A model generated the notes under the pieces. The model had not been told where the DNA came from, did not search any database, and was given only the letters and a program-made list of their open reading frames with translations. A stretch of 64,000 nt of DNA from Tuctoria greenei (lineage: Eukaryota; Streptophyta; Magnoliopsida; Poales; Poaceae): positions 274,671,560 through 274,735,559 of the forward strand of contig JAYESD010000001.1 of assembly GCA_036927565.1 (NCBI GenBank), given 5' to 3'. The translations under genes were made by a program, and so were the position numbers. Below are positions 1 through 9,394 of the stretch, in pieces (position 1 is the stretch's first letter; each line of letters opens with the position of its first letter).

Positions 1-25
1 TGGAGACACTGAACTCCAGAGCGAT

Positions 26-325
26 CTGTAAAGTAGTAGTACTACTGGAAAACGCAACAGGCCGGTAGCAAAGACTGGAAAGAAAAGTGGAGACAATGAA
101 CTCCAGAAAATAAAAGAAAGGACGACAAAAATGTTAGAAAAATATAGGAAGTACTCCTATATGTTAGAACAATATAGTTCTAAAAATATAGTTCTAACAA
201 AAATGTTAGAACTAGTTCTAAAAACTTCATACTTTTGGGGATGGAGGGAGTACGTAGTGTACGATTTAAGGTATAACAGCGTGGAGACCCGAAATGTGAA
301 ACAGGAAATCCTTTCGCGAAACTGA
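26..325. repeat. Left copy of a flanking direct repeat (partner at 1563-1710)
   Basis: The stretch from CTGTAAAGTAGTAGTA through GCAACAGGCCGGTAGC and the following AGACTGGAAAGAAAA recurs at 1563-1640. The later GAAATGTGAAACAGGAAATC (291 on) recurs near 1671-1690. The left copy is interrupted by a Stowaway-like fragment (about 128-250). The two copies bracket the small acidic-protein gene and two MITEs. They may be an internal duplication in CACTA-1 or the remains of another insertion's flanks. Confidence 0.6.
128..250. mobile_element. Stowaway-like MITE fragment, right end preserved
   Basis: The segment ends in GGGGATGGAGGGAG followed by TA (251-252), the mirror of the Stowaway terminus CTCCCTCCATCC. 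Inside are repeated GTTCTAA/TTAGAAC motifs in both orientations, giving a fold-back AT-rich body. The left terminus is not recognisable, so the start is approximate. It interrupts the left copy of the 26-325 repeat. Confidence 0.5.
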
Positions 326-449
326 TGCAACCGGGTGCACAGAGCGACCGAACGCGCCAGTAACCGTGGGCGAGTAACACGCGCAGCGCATGCGCGTCCT
401 TTGAATTAAATTTGACACGTCCCCTACCCTGACCACTGCTACAATTCTA

Positions 450-703
450 CTACCTCCGTCCCAGCTGAAGATTATTTCCAACCATTTTTTTTTGTCCCAA
501 CTCAACTTTACTTTCACTGTATGGTCATGTCAGCTGTGTGCTCTGCACATTTTTAGCTATTGTCCTTTGTTGCCGTAGCAACTTGCTGGCATTGAATGGA
601 AAGTGGGAGGATATGTATTGATGAAGGGTGTTAGGGTAATTTTATGTGTTGACTAATGTGCAGTTTGAATCCTAAAAATAGAGTTCACTTGGGACGGAGG
701 GAG
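450..703. mobile_element. Stowaway MITE, 254 bp, TA target duplication
   Basis: The left terminus CTACCTCCGTCCCA (450 on) and right terminus TGGGACGGAGGGAG (ending 703) are inverted repeats with one mismatch. TA flanks both sides (448-449 and 704-705). This is the standard Tc1/mariner-type Stowaway structure. There is no coding capacity. It ends 6 bp before the first ATG of the open frame leading into the small acidic-protein gene, so it probably lies in that gene's promoter or leader. Confidence 0.85.
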
Positions 704-799
704 TATAAGATGGTCACCCGCGCCATCGTCTTTTACGCACAACCGTTCCAACATCCTCTCTTCTCTCCACAAAACCTAGCCGCGGCTAGTATACAGCAA

Positions 800-1233
800 A
801 TGCTTTCGAGCTTGAGCAACCATCCGCCACCGAGCCCGCCGAGGGACCCGGCTGTTGGTAAGCGGCCGCGGCTGGACCCCCCCCCCCCCCCCCCTCGGCG
901 CCGCACGTGAAGGATACCCTCCTGTTCAACATGGCCCGATATGTATTTACGGATACATCTCACTCCATGGAAAGCCTTGGGCTCGGTACCCTTCCACAAA
1001 GTACTGGAATGGACACCACGGGCCACTACGTCTTCGGCCTCTCGCACGTGGCCTCTCGTCTCGACTCCCTCTGGGAGACGATGGCGGCCGATCTCGGCGT
1101 TGCAGGTCGTCGCAACCTCGTCGTGGCGGCGGCCTTGAGACTGGGTCACCTTCCATCGCCGGAGCCCGAGGCACTAGAGGAGGGTCAGGAGCCCGAGGAC
1201 CCACCTGAGGAGGAGGAGGTGGAGGCTGAGTAG
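800..1233 (+). pseudogene. Small Pro-rich/acidic-tail protein carried by CACTA-1, frameshifted
   Basis: Two overlapping frames together match the protein at 56811-57233. The first (800-910) encodes an N-terminus with the motif HPPPSPPRDP and a basic patch, then runs into a stretch of 18 C (877-894). The second (frame of 907-1233) encodes the conserved core, seen as LGLGTLPQSTGM, GHYVFGL and GRRNLV, and a Glu-rich tail ending EEEEVEAE. The frame changes in or next to the C tract, so a length change there probably broke the gene. The upstream in-frame ATG at 710 would give a longer N-terminus; 800 fits the paralogues better. The function is unknown and I recognise no domain. The gene lies upstream of, and on the same strand as, the TNP2 transposase, exactly as its relatives do in CACTA-2. 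Confidence 0.65.
877..894. repeat. C18 homopolymer inside the acidic-protein gene
   Basis: Eighteen consecutive C residues encode part of a Pro run. The reading frames of the two halves of the gene differ across it, so slippage here is the simplest cause of the frameshift. Confidence 0.9.
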
Positions 1234-1327
1234 AGTAGTATTTAGGTGTTTTCTTTTCATGTTTTTAGTTGTAGTTTTCGTTTCAAGGTTTTAGTTGTAG
1301 TTTATCTTTTCTTGTGTTTGTAATATA

Positions 1328-1410
1328 CTCCCTCCATCCAAAGCGACAAGTATTTTGGGACGGGGATACTCCATCCATCGAAAGGGACAAGTATTTTGGG
1401 ATGGAGGGAG
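1328..1410. mobile_element. Very short Stowaway-like MITE, 83 bp, TA target duplication
   Basis: It begins CTCCCTCCATCC and ends GGATGGAGGGAG, a 12-bp perfect terminal inverted repeat. TA lies on both sides (1326-1327, 1411-1412). The motif GACAAGTATTTTGGGA occurs twice inside, so the element is essentially two copies of its terminal region. It lies just downstream of the acidic-protein gene. Confidence 0.85.
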
Positions 1411-1562
1411 TAATGTTTTTAAGTTAAAGGTACTTGGTGTTCTTGTTCATGGATGTACTATCTGTGCAAAATTAGTTCAAATTTTCCAATTGCCAAACCC
1501 TCCTTGTCCCCAAACCGGTGGAGTTGCCAGGAGATCGCCCGCATCGGGGCCCGCAAAGCGGC

Positions 1563-1710
1563 CTGTAAAGTAATAGTATAAGGAAAATGCAACAGGCCGG
1601 TAGCTAGGACTGGAAAGAAAAAAGTGAAGACAATACGAGGAAGAAAATGTTTGAAAAAAGGAAGGACAACCGAAATGTTAAACAGGAAATCTTTTCATGG
1701 AAATTAATCC
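1563..1710. repeat. Right copy of the flanking direct repeat (partner at 26-325)
   Basis: CTGTAAAGTAATAGTATAAG, GCAACAGGCCGGTAGC and GGACTGGAAAGAAAA match the left copy in order, followed by GAAATGTTAAACAGGAAATC. This copy is not interrupted by a MITE. Confidence 0.6.
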
Positions 1711-1819
1711 AGTCGTAATCCTCTCAAACATAGGCTCCCTTTCAAGGATAGGATTTGTAAAGGATTTTTAGTTTCCATAGGAAACATAACACATGAGCTA
1801 GGGCACTTTGATAGCCATA

Positions 1820-3127
1820 CTAAAAGAGTTGCTTATTCGCCTCATCCACTTCCCCACGCTGCCAGTAGAATCTCTTCGGCCGCGGGAAGGTGTCCCCCGA
1901 AGAGTTCGAGGAAATCGAGGAGTGTCCGTCAGAAGAGTCGCCTGATGACGAGGAGGCCGGGGAGTTGGGGTGGACCTGCGGTGTATAGTCGAGGTAGTGA
2001 TCCAGGTGGATGATGAGCTCTGTCGTGAGGCCTCCAGGCCGGACCACTGCGGTATGGTTGAAAGGTTCTGCCGACAGCCCGCTGTCACTCCCAGTCCGGC
2101 CATCACTTTCTGCAAATAAGGTGGCCATTTTGGCCCGAGGCAGGATGCTTGGGTCTTTCATCCACCCAACGACCGTGCACAGGTCAGCACGCTCCTAGTG
2201 GTAAGTGGAAGCATCAAAGTGATCAAAGAGGAAGACATCACCCAGAACCTATCTGATGCCCTCCGCAGACCAGACATGCAGAGGGAGGTTCTCGATGACA
2301 GCCTGCACGTGGAAGAACCACCCGACGATCGGCACACCGACGCCAAAGATCCATGGCCGAAAGTATTGGTTATCATCTGGCATGGAGATGATTGCCGTCT
2401 CGATGGCGAGCTCCCGATAGTCATCACAGGTGAACAGCACCAGGAACTCACCATCCCCAAACGTGGACATGGTGAAAGCCCAATGTTGGATTTCAAGTTG
2501 GTGATGGATGGCTATAGTGATCTCCATGGGCGTTGCCTCGCTGCGACCTCCTCCGAGTCCCAGAACAGCTGCTTGGCGGCGCAAACGGATAAACTCGTCA
2601 TGAGGCGGTTGTTGACCACCGTGCATTGCCCCTCACGAGGGCGCAGAGACGGTGAGCCTGCAGGTACCTGCTCGCGTCTAACATGGTTGCATGGCATGGC
2701 GCTGCGGCAACAAAGGCAAAGGACTTCTCAAGCAACACGCGGGAGCATGGATGTGAATCAGTTGGGAACTTGAGCCTAGAAGCAATAGGGGGGGGGGGGG
2801 GGGGTTAAAGAAGGCGAGGATGAAGAGGCCTCTTGCCATATGGCCCCTTGGGCACATGGCACCGACTAGAGCGGTGACCAGGGAAGTAGCAGGCCGACTT
2901 CAATTGTGAAAGGGCCCATGGGCCGACCAGTCCCAGACGCAGCGAGTCACGGCACGCTGCCGCAATGTGACCATGCGCCAAACATTGGAAGCAGCATCCC
3001 TTGAGGATCTCACGAAAATTCGGTGATAGGACTGGACCTTTCGAGGTCTTCGGCTCTGCGCAAGCGTCATGAATGCGCGAAGGCCCAGCTTGAATATAAA
3101 GTGAATCGGTGCAGTTTCAACCCACAA
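1820..3127 (-). pseudogene. Decayed LINE-ORF1-like gene (CCHC zinc knuckle plus DUF4283-like region)
   Basis: On the minus strand a zinc knuckle of form CX2CX4HX4C (CFQCLAHGHIAAAC, 2952-2996) is preceded by REILKG, the usual lead-in for this grass family. It is followed, after a G17 tract and frame changes, by a DUF4283-like region (about 2626-2160). Its segment around AEGIRQVLGD matches the one around AEGIRQILGD at about 43440-43470. A Ser/Asp-rich region (2120-1820) contains DPSILPRAK. Known members are RNA-binding ORF1 proteins of grass LINEs or solo copies derived from them. There are several frame shifts and stops, and no EN/RT follows. The strand is opposite to the TNP2 gene of CACTA-1, so this is likely a captured or nested fragment. 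Confidence 0.6.
2788..2804. repeat. G17 homopolymer
   Basis: Seventeen G residues lie between the zinc knuckle and the DUF4283-like part of the decayed ORF1-like gene; on the coding (minus) strand the tract is poly-C. Confidence 0.85.
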
Positions 3128-3272
3128 ATAACAAGCGACCCAGCTTTTTCGTCCTACCTGCCTGCCCGCGGTGGGAAATTTTTGTCACACCGAATGAAGA
3201 AGGAAAATAAGAAATGAAAATAATATTTTATTACGGTACCCTTCGACCCGCAATGCCGGGCCCCTCTCCGCA

Positions 3273-3646
3273 ACGTGCTTGTAGGAGCATCCACCGGCCG
3301 CCATGATTGTAGGAGCATCCGCCGGCCGCCACGCTTGTAGGAGCATCCGCGGGCCGCCACGCTTGGAGGAGCATTCGCTGGCCGCCACGCTTGGAGGAGC
3401 ATCCGCCGGCCGCCACGCTTGGAGGAGCATCCGCCGACCACTACGCTTGGAGGAGCATCCGCCGGCCACCAAGCTTGGAGGAGCATCTGCCGGCTGCCAC
3501 GCTTGTAGGAGCATCCGCCGGCCGCCACTCTTGTAGCAGCATCCGCCGGCCGCAAAGCTTGGAGGACCAACCGCCGGCCGCCACGCTTGGAGGAGCATCC
3601 GCCGGCCGCCACGCTTGTAGGAGAATCCGTCGGCCGCAGCGCGTGG
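3273..3646. repeat. 28-bp GC-rich minisatellite, about 13 copies
   Basis: The unit contains GGAGGAGCATCCGCCG followed by GCCGCCACGCTT and repeats with a 28-bp step. Variants carry TGTAGGAG instead of TGGAGGAG. Because 28 is not a multiple of 3 and the unit has no stop on the minus strand, long open frames run through it in all three minus frames. These are not genes. The array sits about 95 bp upstream of the TNP2 start, so it may lie in that gene's promoter or leader. Confidence 0.9.
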
Positions 3647-3741
3647 AGTAACAACAGTTAGGTACAATTGCTCACATAATGTGTTCTTGTACATCTATCC
3701 TCTTACGGATAGGCTGATGGCTGATTGAATTGTAGGAAGCG

Positions 3742-6700
3742 ATGTCAGAAGATAAGACATGGATGGGAAAAGACAGGCATACGAGGGAGTGGAAGGATGG
3801 AATGAATTCATTTTTAAATTTTGCATTTCAGGGCACTCGTGAAGGAGGAACTATGCCTTGTCCTTGCACGAGATGTCGTAATATTTGCACAAGATACGTA
3901 AGGGAGTTCATTTACACCTGCTCAGAAATGGGATGTTATTGGATTATACTTGTTGGATACACCATGGAGAAATACGAGTTCAAGAAAATATTGCTGAGGA
4001 ATCAGCAAATAATGAGGAGATAATTTCTGATGACGGTGCTATGCAAAATATGTTGTCCAGTCTACTTAGAGGCACTAATCATGGTGGTACTTCAGCAGAT
4101 GTTGATGATCAAGAAAATGCTATAAACCAGCAGGAGCCAACTGGGGATGCAAAGAAATTCTATGACTTATTAACTGATGCCAAAAAGGAGTTGTATCCAG
4201 GTTGTTCGCAACTGACCCAATTATCCTACATTGTCAGGTTCTACCAGATAAAGTGTTTAACTGGTATGAGCAAAGTAGCTTGTGAGATGTTACTTGACCT
4301 ATTCTCATTTGCTCTTCCAAAGGGCCACTACATTCCAAATACACTTTATAAACTTCAGAAGGTTGTTCGTGACCTCAGGCTGGACTACCAAAAGATCGAT
4401 GCATGTGTCAATGACTATGTGTTATCCCGGAAGGACTATTCTCTGCTGAATAGTTGCCCAAAATGTGGTGAATTAAGATGGAAAAATAGTACTGCTGGGG
4501 ATGCAAGAGAGGCTTTACCTTGTGGACAATCCAAGAAGCTTGTAGCACGCAAGATTCTACGTTACTTCCCTCTTATTCCCCGTCTACAAAGGTTTTATAT
4601 GGGAGAATCAACGGCATCAAACATGCGCTGGCACAAAGAAGGTCGTGCTGATGATGAAATATTATGCCATCCCGCCGATTCGAAAGCATGGAAGCATTTT
4701 GATAGCATTCACCCAAATTTCTCATCTGATCCTCGCAACATAAGACTTGGGCTAGCATCTAATGGTTTCAATCCTTTTGTAGTAATGAATGTTTCTTACA
4801 ATACATGGCCTGTGATTCTAATCCCTTATAATCTACCACCTTGGTTGTGTATGAAGCAGTCTTATTGGGTGATGTCAATGATTATTCCTGGGCCAAATTC
4901 ACCTGGAAACAACATTGATGTGTATCTGCAGCCTTTGATTGATGAGCTACTGAAATTATGGTCTGATGGTGTTGAAACATATGACAGTTTAAAGAAAGAG
5001 ACATTTGTCATGCGAGCTTCTTTATTGTGGACAATAAATGATTTTCCAGCATATGCAATGCTATGTGGATGGAGCACAAAAGGGAAGCTAGCATGTGCAT
5101 AATGCCATATAAACACTGACGCCTTCTGGTTGAAATATGGATGAAAGCATTGTTACATGGGTCATCGTCGTTTCCTACCTCAGGATCACAGATGGCGTCG
5201 AAACAAAGTTTCTTTCAACAACAAGGCAGAGAATAGAGAGGCTCCAACATCACTCTCTGGTGACGAAGTACTCCAACAATATGAGTGTTTTGATCAAGTG
5301 AGTCTTGGACTGACGAATAATAAGATAAAGCACACCGAGGAAAATAGATGGCATAATTGGAAGAAGAAAAGTATATTTTTCGACCTCCCTTATTGGAAGA
5401 CATTGCTAAAGGCATAACTTGGATGTCATGCACATCGAGAAAAACATTTGTGATACCATATTGGGGACATTGCTTGCTATGGATGGTAAAACAAAAGATA
5501 GTCTACAAGCTCGTCTTGATATGAAGGATATGGGTATACGGCCAGATCAACATCCGAAGTTCATAAAGAGCAAGTACACATTCCCACCAACATTATATAC
5601 TTTGGGCAAAGATGAGAAGACCACCTTGTGCAAGTTTTTGGGGGAATGTGAAGGTGCCCGATGGTTATGCCTCAAACATCAAGAGATGTGTGGACATAAA
5701 AGCATGTAAGGTATCAGGTCTATAAACTCATGACTGCCATATTATATTTCAGAAGCTCCTTCCTATTGCAATACGTAACATATTGCCTGAAAAGGTTGTT
5801 GCACCTTTAATTGGGTTTAGCACATTCTTTTCTGGAATTTGTTCTAAAGAATTGGCGGAACCAGGTTTGGACAAGATGAGCAAACAAATTCCTGAAACAA
5901 TTTGTAAGCTTGAGATGTTGTTTCCTCCCACTTTCTTTGATATCATGGTACATCTTCCAACCCATCTTGCCGAAGAAGCACGGTTGGGTGGACCTGTTTC
6001 TTAAAGATGAATGTATCTAATTGAGAGGTACCTTGGTACTTTGAAGAGGTATGTACGTAACAAAGCTCACCCGGAGGGTTCTATAGCTGAGGGATATATT
6101 GCCGAAGAGTGTATGACTTTTTGTAGTCAGTTTCTGGATAACATCAGCACCAAGCGTAATAGGCCAGAACGTCATGAAGCTGCAGCTACAAATGAACCTT
6201 CTGTTGATAATTCTAACATATTTATAGAAGTTGATAATTCTAAAAAAGGGTATAAATGGGACCAACTTACTATGGTGGAACTACATAACATCAGGCATTA
6301 TCTTATTACTAACGTTGAAGAGGTCGCTCCATGGATCAAGTAATAACGTATAACTCAGATGTTGTATACTATATATATGGCTTATTGTAGATGGCTAATT
6401 TAATTTTGTACCCTTTTCAGTGAGCATATTGAAGAACTGAAAAAGATTCATTCTTGTGATGTTGATAAATGCCATAGAGATGAGTTTGTTGATTGGTTTC
6501 AGAAACGAGTAAGTACATGCAAGTTTGCACTTTGATGAAATATTGAACAAATATGTGTTCTGAAATTGGTTTGTCGTTGATAACCCATGTTATACTAATG
6601 TGTACAGATTACGACATTACACAAAGAAGGCAAAGCAACTGATTATCTGTATGCATTATCTAGAGGACCTGATCGTCAGACTCGTTTTTTAGTCGGTTAT

Positions 6701-7373
6701 TCATCAATGGCTTCTTCTTTCGAACTGCAGATGTGGAAAAAGATTTACGGACCCAAAACTGTGGTATTGTTGTTCGGGGCACTGATCATGATTGGTTTGG
6801 AGTAATCAAGAAAATCATTGCTGTTGATTTTGAAAAAAATCAAGAGGTTCTGTTATTTCAGTGTGAATGGTTTGATCGGCCTTTTGGAAGCGGTCAGAAC
6901 CAAAGCAGAGGCTACAAAAAGAATCAATACATAATGATAGATGTTGACACTACTCTGTTTCGATTCCATTATGAGCCTTACATTCTAGCCACCCAAGCAG
7001 AACAAGTTTTTTATGTTCCAAGTGTGAAGTATCCCAAATGGGCTACAGTTGTTAAAACGAAGCCACGAAACCTTTTTGCCATGCCCCCTGGAGAGAGTGA
7101 AAATAATGTGACTAAGACGATGGAGGCTGAGACATTTCATTATGATCTTCTTACTAATGATATCAATAATGAGGATACGACCGCATGGGCTAGGAATGAC
7201 ATTGAGGGAGCCAACATGATGCTTCCACTCTTATAATGACAACGTCAGGTGATCGGTTTGGGGTAGATGGAGTCGCATCACAAAATGAAGACGAAGACGA
7301 CAACGATACACATACCAATGATGGTCATGTAGCTCCATTGTGGGGGGACGACAACGAAGATGATGATTTTTAG
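3742..7373 (+). pseudogene. TNP2-type CACTA transposase (CACTA-1), decayed, with introns
   Basis: Order of homologous segments: a transposase-associated domain (start WMGKDR, then CPCTRCRN), a frame change near 3885, a Transposase_21 core (RWHKEGR, CHPADSKAWKHFD, LASNGFNPF, YNLPPWLC), then MHIEKNICD at 5431 and a DUF4218-like region with ETICKLEMLFPPTFFD and KAHPEGSIAEGY. A DUF4216 domain follows (about 6733-7160) and an acidic tail ending at 7373. Two introns with GT..AG ends can be placed at 6340-6420 and 6509-6607; the frame is kept across both. Lesions: the frame change near 3885, stops near 5101 and 5143, and further breaks near 5417, 5709-5780 and 6004. The enzyme would bind and cut the element ends. 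It cannot be made from this copy. Confidence 0.85.
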
Positions 7374-7611
7374 TATAATTAAGTACGTACTGCATGTATA
7401 CGTGTGTGAGCTGTGAACTGGAGTACTATTTGTGACGATAGGCTAATATATGGAAGTGCGACTAATTAATCATTTATTACATGTGGTACTAATCAATTAT
7501 TACATCCCCACTGTTGTATTAATTTGTGGGTGCTTATCTCCATCGTTTTGGCGTCAGCACCCTCGGCCGCCTTGGATCCCTTTGCCTTTGGCGCATGAAC
7601 TACTGAATCGT
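7374..7611. other. 3' flank of TNP2, no gene seen
   Basis: AT-rich spacer between the end of the transposase gene and the subterminal array. A GC-richer patch near 7540-7600 on the minus strand is open for a short distance but I recognise nothing in it. Confidence 0.5.
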
Positions 7612-9375
7612 AGCAACAAAACTTAATGCAACGATTGTGTTTCATTGCATTAGTATCCTGACGCCACGAAACAGTGAATCATGGCCACACATCCTAATTG
7701 CAACGATTGGGGTTCATGGCGACAGATCCTAACGCCACGAACCAGTGAATCGTGGCAACACATCCTAATGCAACAATTGTGGTCCGTGGCGATAGATCCT
7801 GACGCCACGAAAAAGTGAATCGTGGCAACACATCCTAATGCAATGATTGTGGTCCCGTGGCGATAGATCCTAACACCATGAACCAGTGAATCGTGGCAAG
7901 ACATCCTAATGCAACGATTGTGTTTCGTTGCATTAGTATCCTGACGCCACGAAAAAGTGAATCGTGGCCACACATCCTAATTGCTACGATTGGGGTCTGT
8001 GGCCATTGATACTAACGCCACGAACCAGAGTATCGTGGCAACACATCCTAAAGCAACGATTGTGTTCCGTGGCAATAGATCCTGTAACGCCACGAACCAA
8101 AATTCGTGGCAACAGATCCTAATGCAACGAGTGTGGTCTGTTGCATTAGCATCATGACACCACGAACCAGTGAATCGTGGCAAGACATCCTAATGCAACG
8201 ATTGTGTTTTGTTGCATTAGCATCCTAACGCCACAAAAAGGTGAATCGTGGCCACACATCCTAATTGCTACGATTGGGGTCCGTGGCCATTGATACCAAC
8301 GCCACGAACCACAGTATCGTGGCAACACATCTTGATGCAACGATTCTGTTTCGTTGCATTACGGTCCAAATGCAACTGTTTGTTGATTCGTGGTAACAGA
8401 TCCTAATGCAACGATTGTGTTCTGTGGCAATAAAGCTGTAACGCCATGAACCAGTAATTTGTGGCAACAGATCCTAATGCAACGATTGTGTTCCATGGCA
8501 ATAAAGCTGTAACGCCACGAACCAGTAATTTGTGGCAACAGATCCTAATGCAACGATTGTGTTCCATGGCAATAAAGCTGTAATGCCACGAACCAGTAAT
8601 TCGTGGCAACAGATCCTAATGCAACGATTGTGGTCCGTGGCGATAAATCGTGTAACGCCACGAACCAGTAATTCGTGGCAATAGATCCTAATGCAACGAT
8701 TGTGGTCTGTTGCATTAGCATCCTGACGCCACGAACTAGTGATTCGTGGCAACAGATCCTAATGCAACGATTGTGTTTCGTTGCATTAGCATCCTGACGC
8801 CACAAAAAATTGAATCATGGCCACACATCCTAATTGCTACGATTGGGGTCCGTGGCCATTGATACTAACACCGCGAACCAGAGTATCGTGGCAACACATC
8901 CTAATGGAACAATTCTGTTTTATTGCATTACGGTCCAAATGCAACTGTTTGTTGATTCGTGGCAACAGATCCTAATGCAACGATTGTGTTCCATGGCAAT
9001 AAAGCTGTAACGCCATGAACCAGTAATTCGTGGCAACATATCCTAATGCAACGATTGTGTTCCATGGCGATAGATCCTGTAACGCCACGAACTAGTGATT
9101 CGTGGCAACAGATCCTAATGCAACAATTGTGTTCCGTGGCGATAGATCCTGTAATGCAACGAACCAGTAATTCGTGGCAACAGATCCTAATGCAACGATT
9201 GTGTTATGTGGCGATAGATCCTAGTGCCACGAACTAGTGACTCGTTGCAACAGATCCTAATGCAACAATTGTGTTCTGTGACGATAGATCCTAGTGCCAC
9301 GAACTAGTGAATCGTGGCAAAAATCCAAGCTTACTGCAATGATTTAGTATTCGTTGCAGTACAATCGTTGCAACA
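7612..9375. repeat. CACTA-1 subterminal repeat array, about 71-bp period
   Basis: About two dozen diverged tandem units. A clean run at about 8397-8680 repeats every 71 bp. Each unit has the inverted arms CCACGAA and TTCGTGG around a short AT loop, plus GATCCTAATGCAACGATTGTG. Subterminal repeats of this kind are the binding sites of the TNPA-like protein in En/Spm elements (established for En/Spm, inferred here). Open frames on both strands within the array are by-products of the repeat. Confidence 0.85.
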
Positions 9376-9394
9376 GGTCGAAATCCTTGTAGTG
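9376..9394 (-). other. Right terminus of CACTA-1
   Basis: The last 19 bases read, on the minus strand, CACTACAAGGATTTCGACC. The adjoining ATA (9395-9397) could be one copy of the 3-bp target duplication typical of CACTA elements; the same ATA occurs at the matching point in the intact LTR of element A (within GGGTGAATAGTCC near 28066). Confidence 0.8.

Larger units (their letters stand above)
1..9394 (+). mobile_element. CACTA-1: right part of a CACTA (En/Spm) DNA transposon, left end outside the window
   Basis: The right end is clear. The sequence ends at 9394 with a terminus whose reverse complement reads CACTACAAGGATTTCGACC, the usual CACTA terminal form. Just inside it is a long subterminal repeat array (7612-9394). 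The element encodes a TNP2-type transposase on the plus strand. The base after the end starts LTR sequence of copia element A at ATA, and that LTR is missing only its outermost ~20 bp. CACTA-1 therefore inserted into that LTR. No matching left terminus was found, so the element is inferred to begin before base 1. The region 1-3700 is assigned to it by this logic and by the parallel gene order in CACTA-2; it could include other nested insertions. Confidence 0.75.

Noticed and set aside
3154..3694. Long overlapping minus- and plus-strand open frames through the 28-bp repeats
   Set aside because: They are by-products of a repeat unit without stops whose length is not a multiple of 3; all frames are equally open and no start context or family match is seen.
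7650..9237. Open frames of 60-107 codons in the CACTA-1 subterminal array, all reading variants of the same words
   Set aside because: Pure repeat translations; they restart in every unit.
7612..9394. CRISPR-like array of regular palindromic repeats
   Set aside because: The whole 71-bp unit repeats, with no unique spacers, and the setting is a plant transposon.
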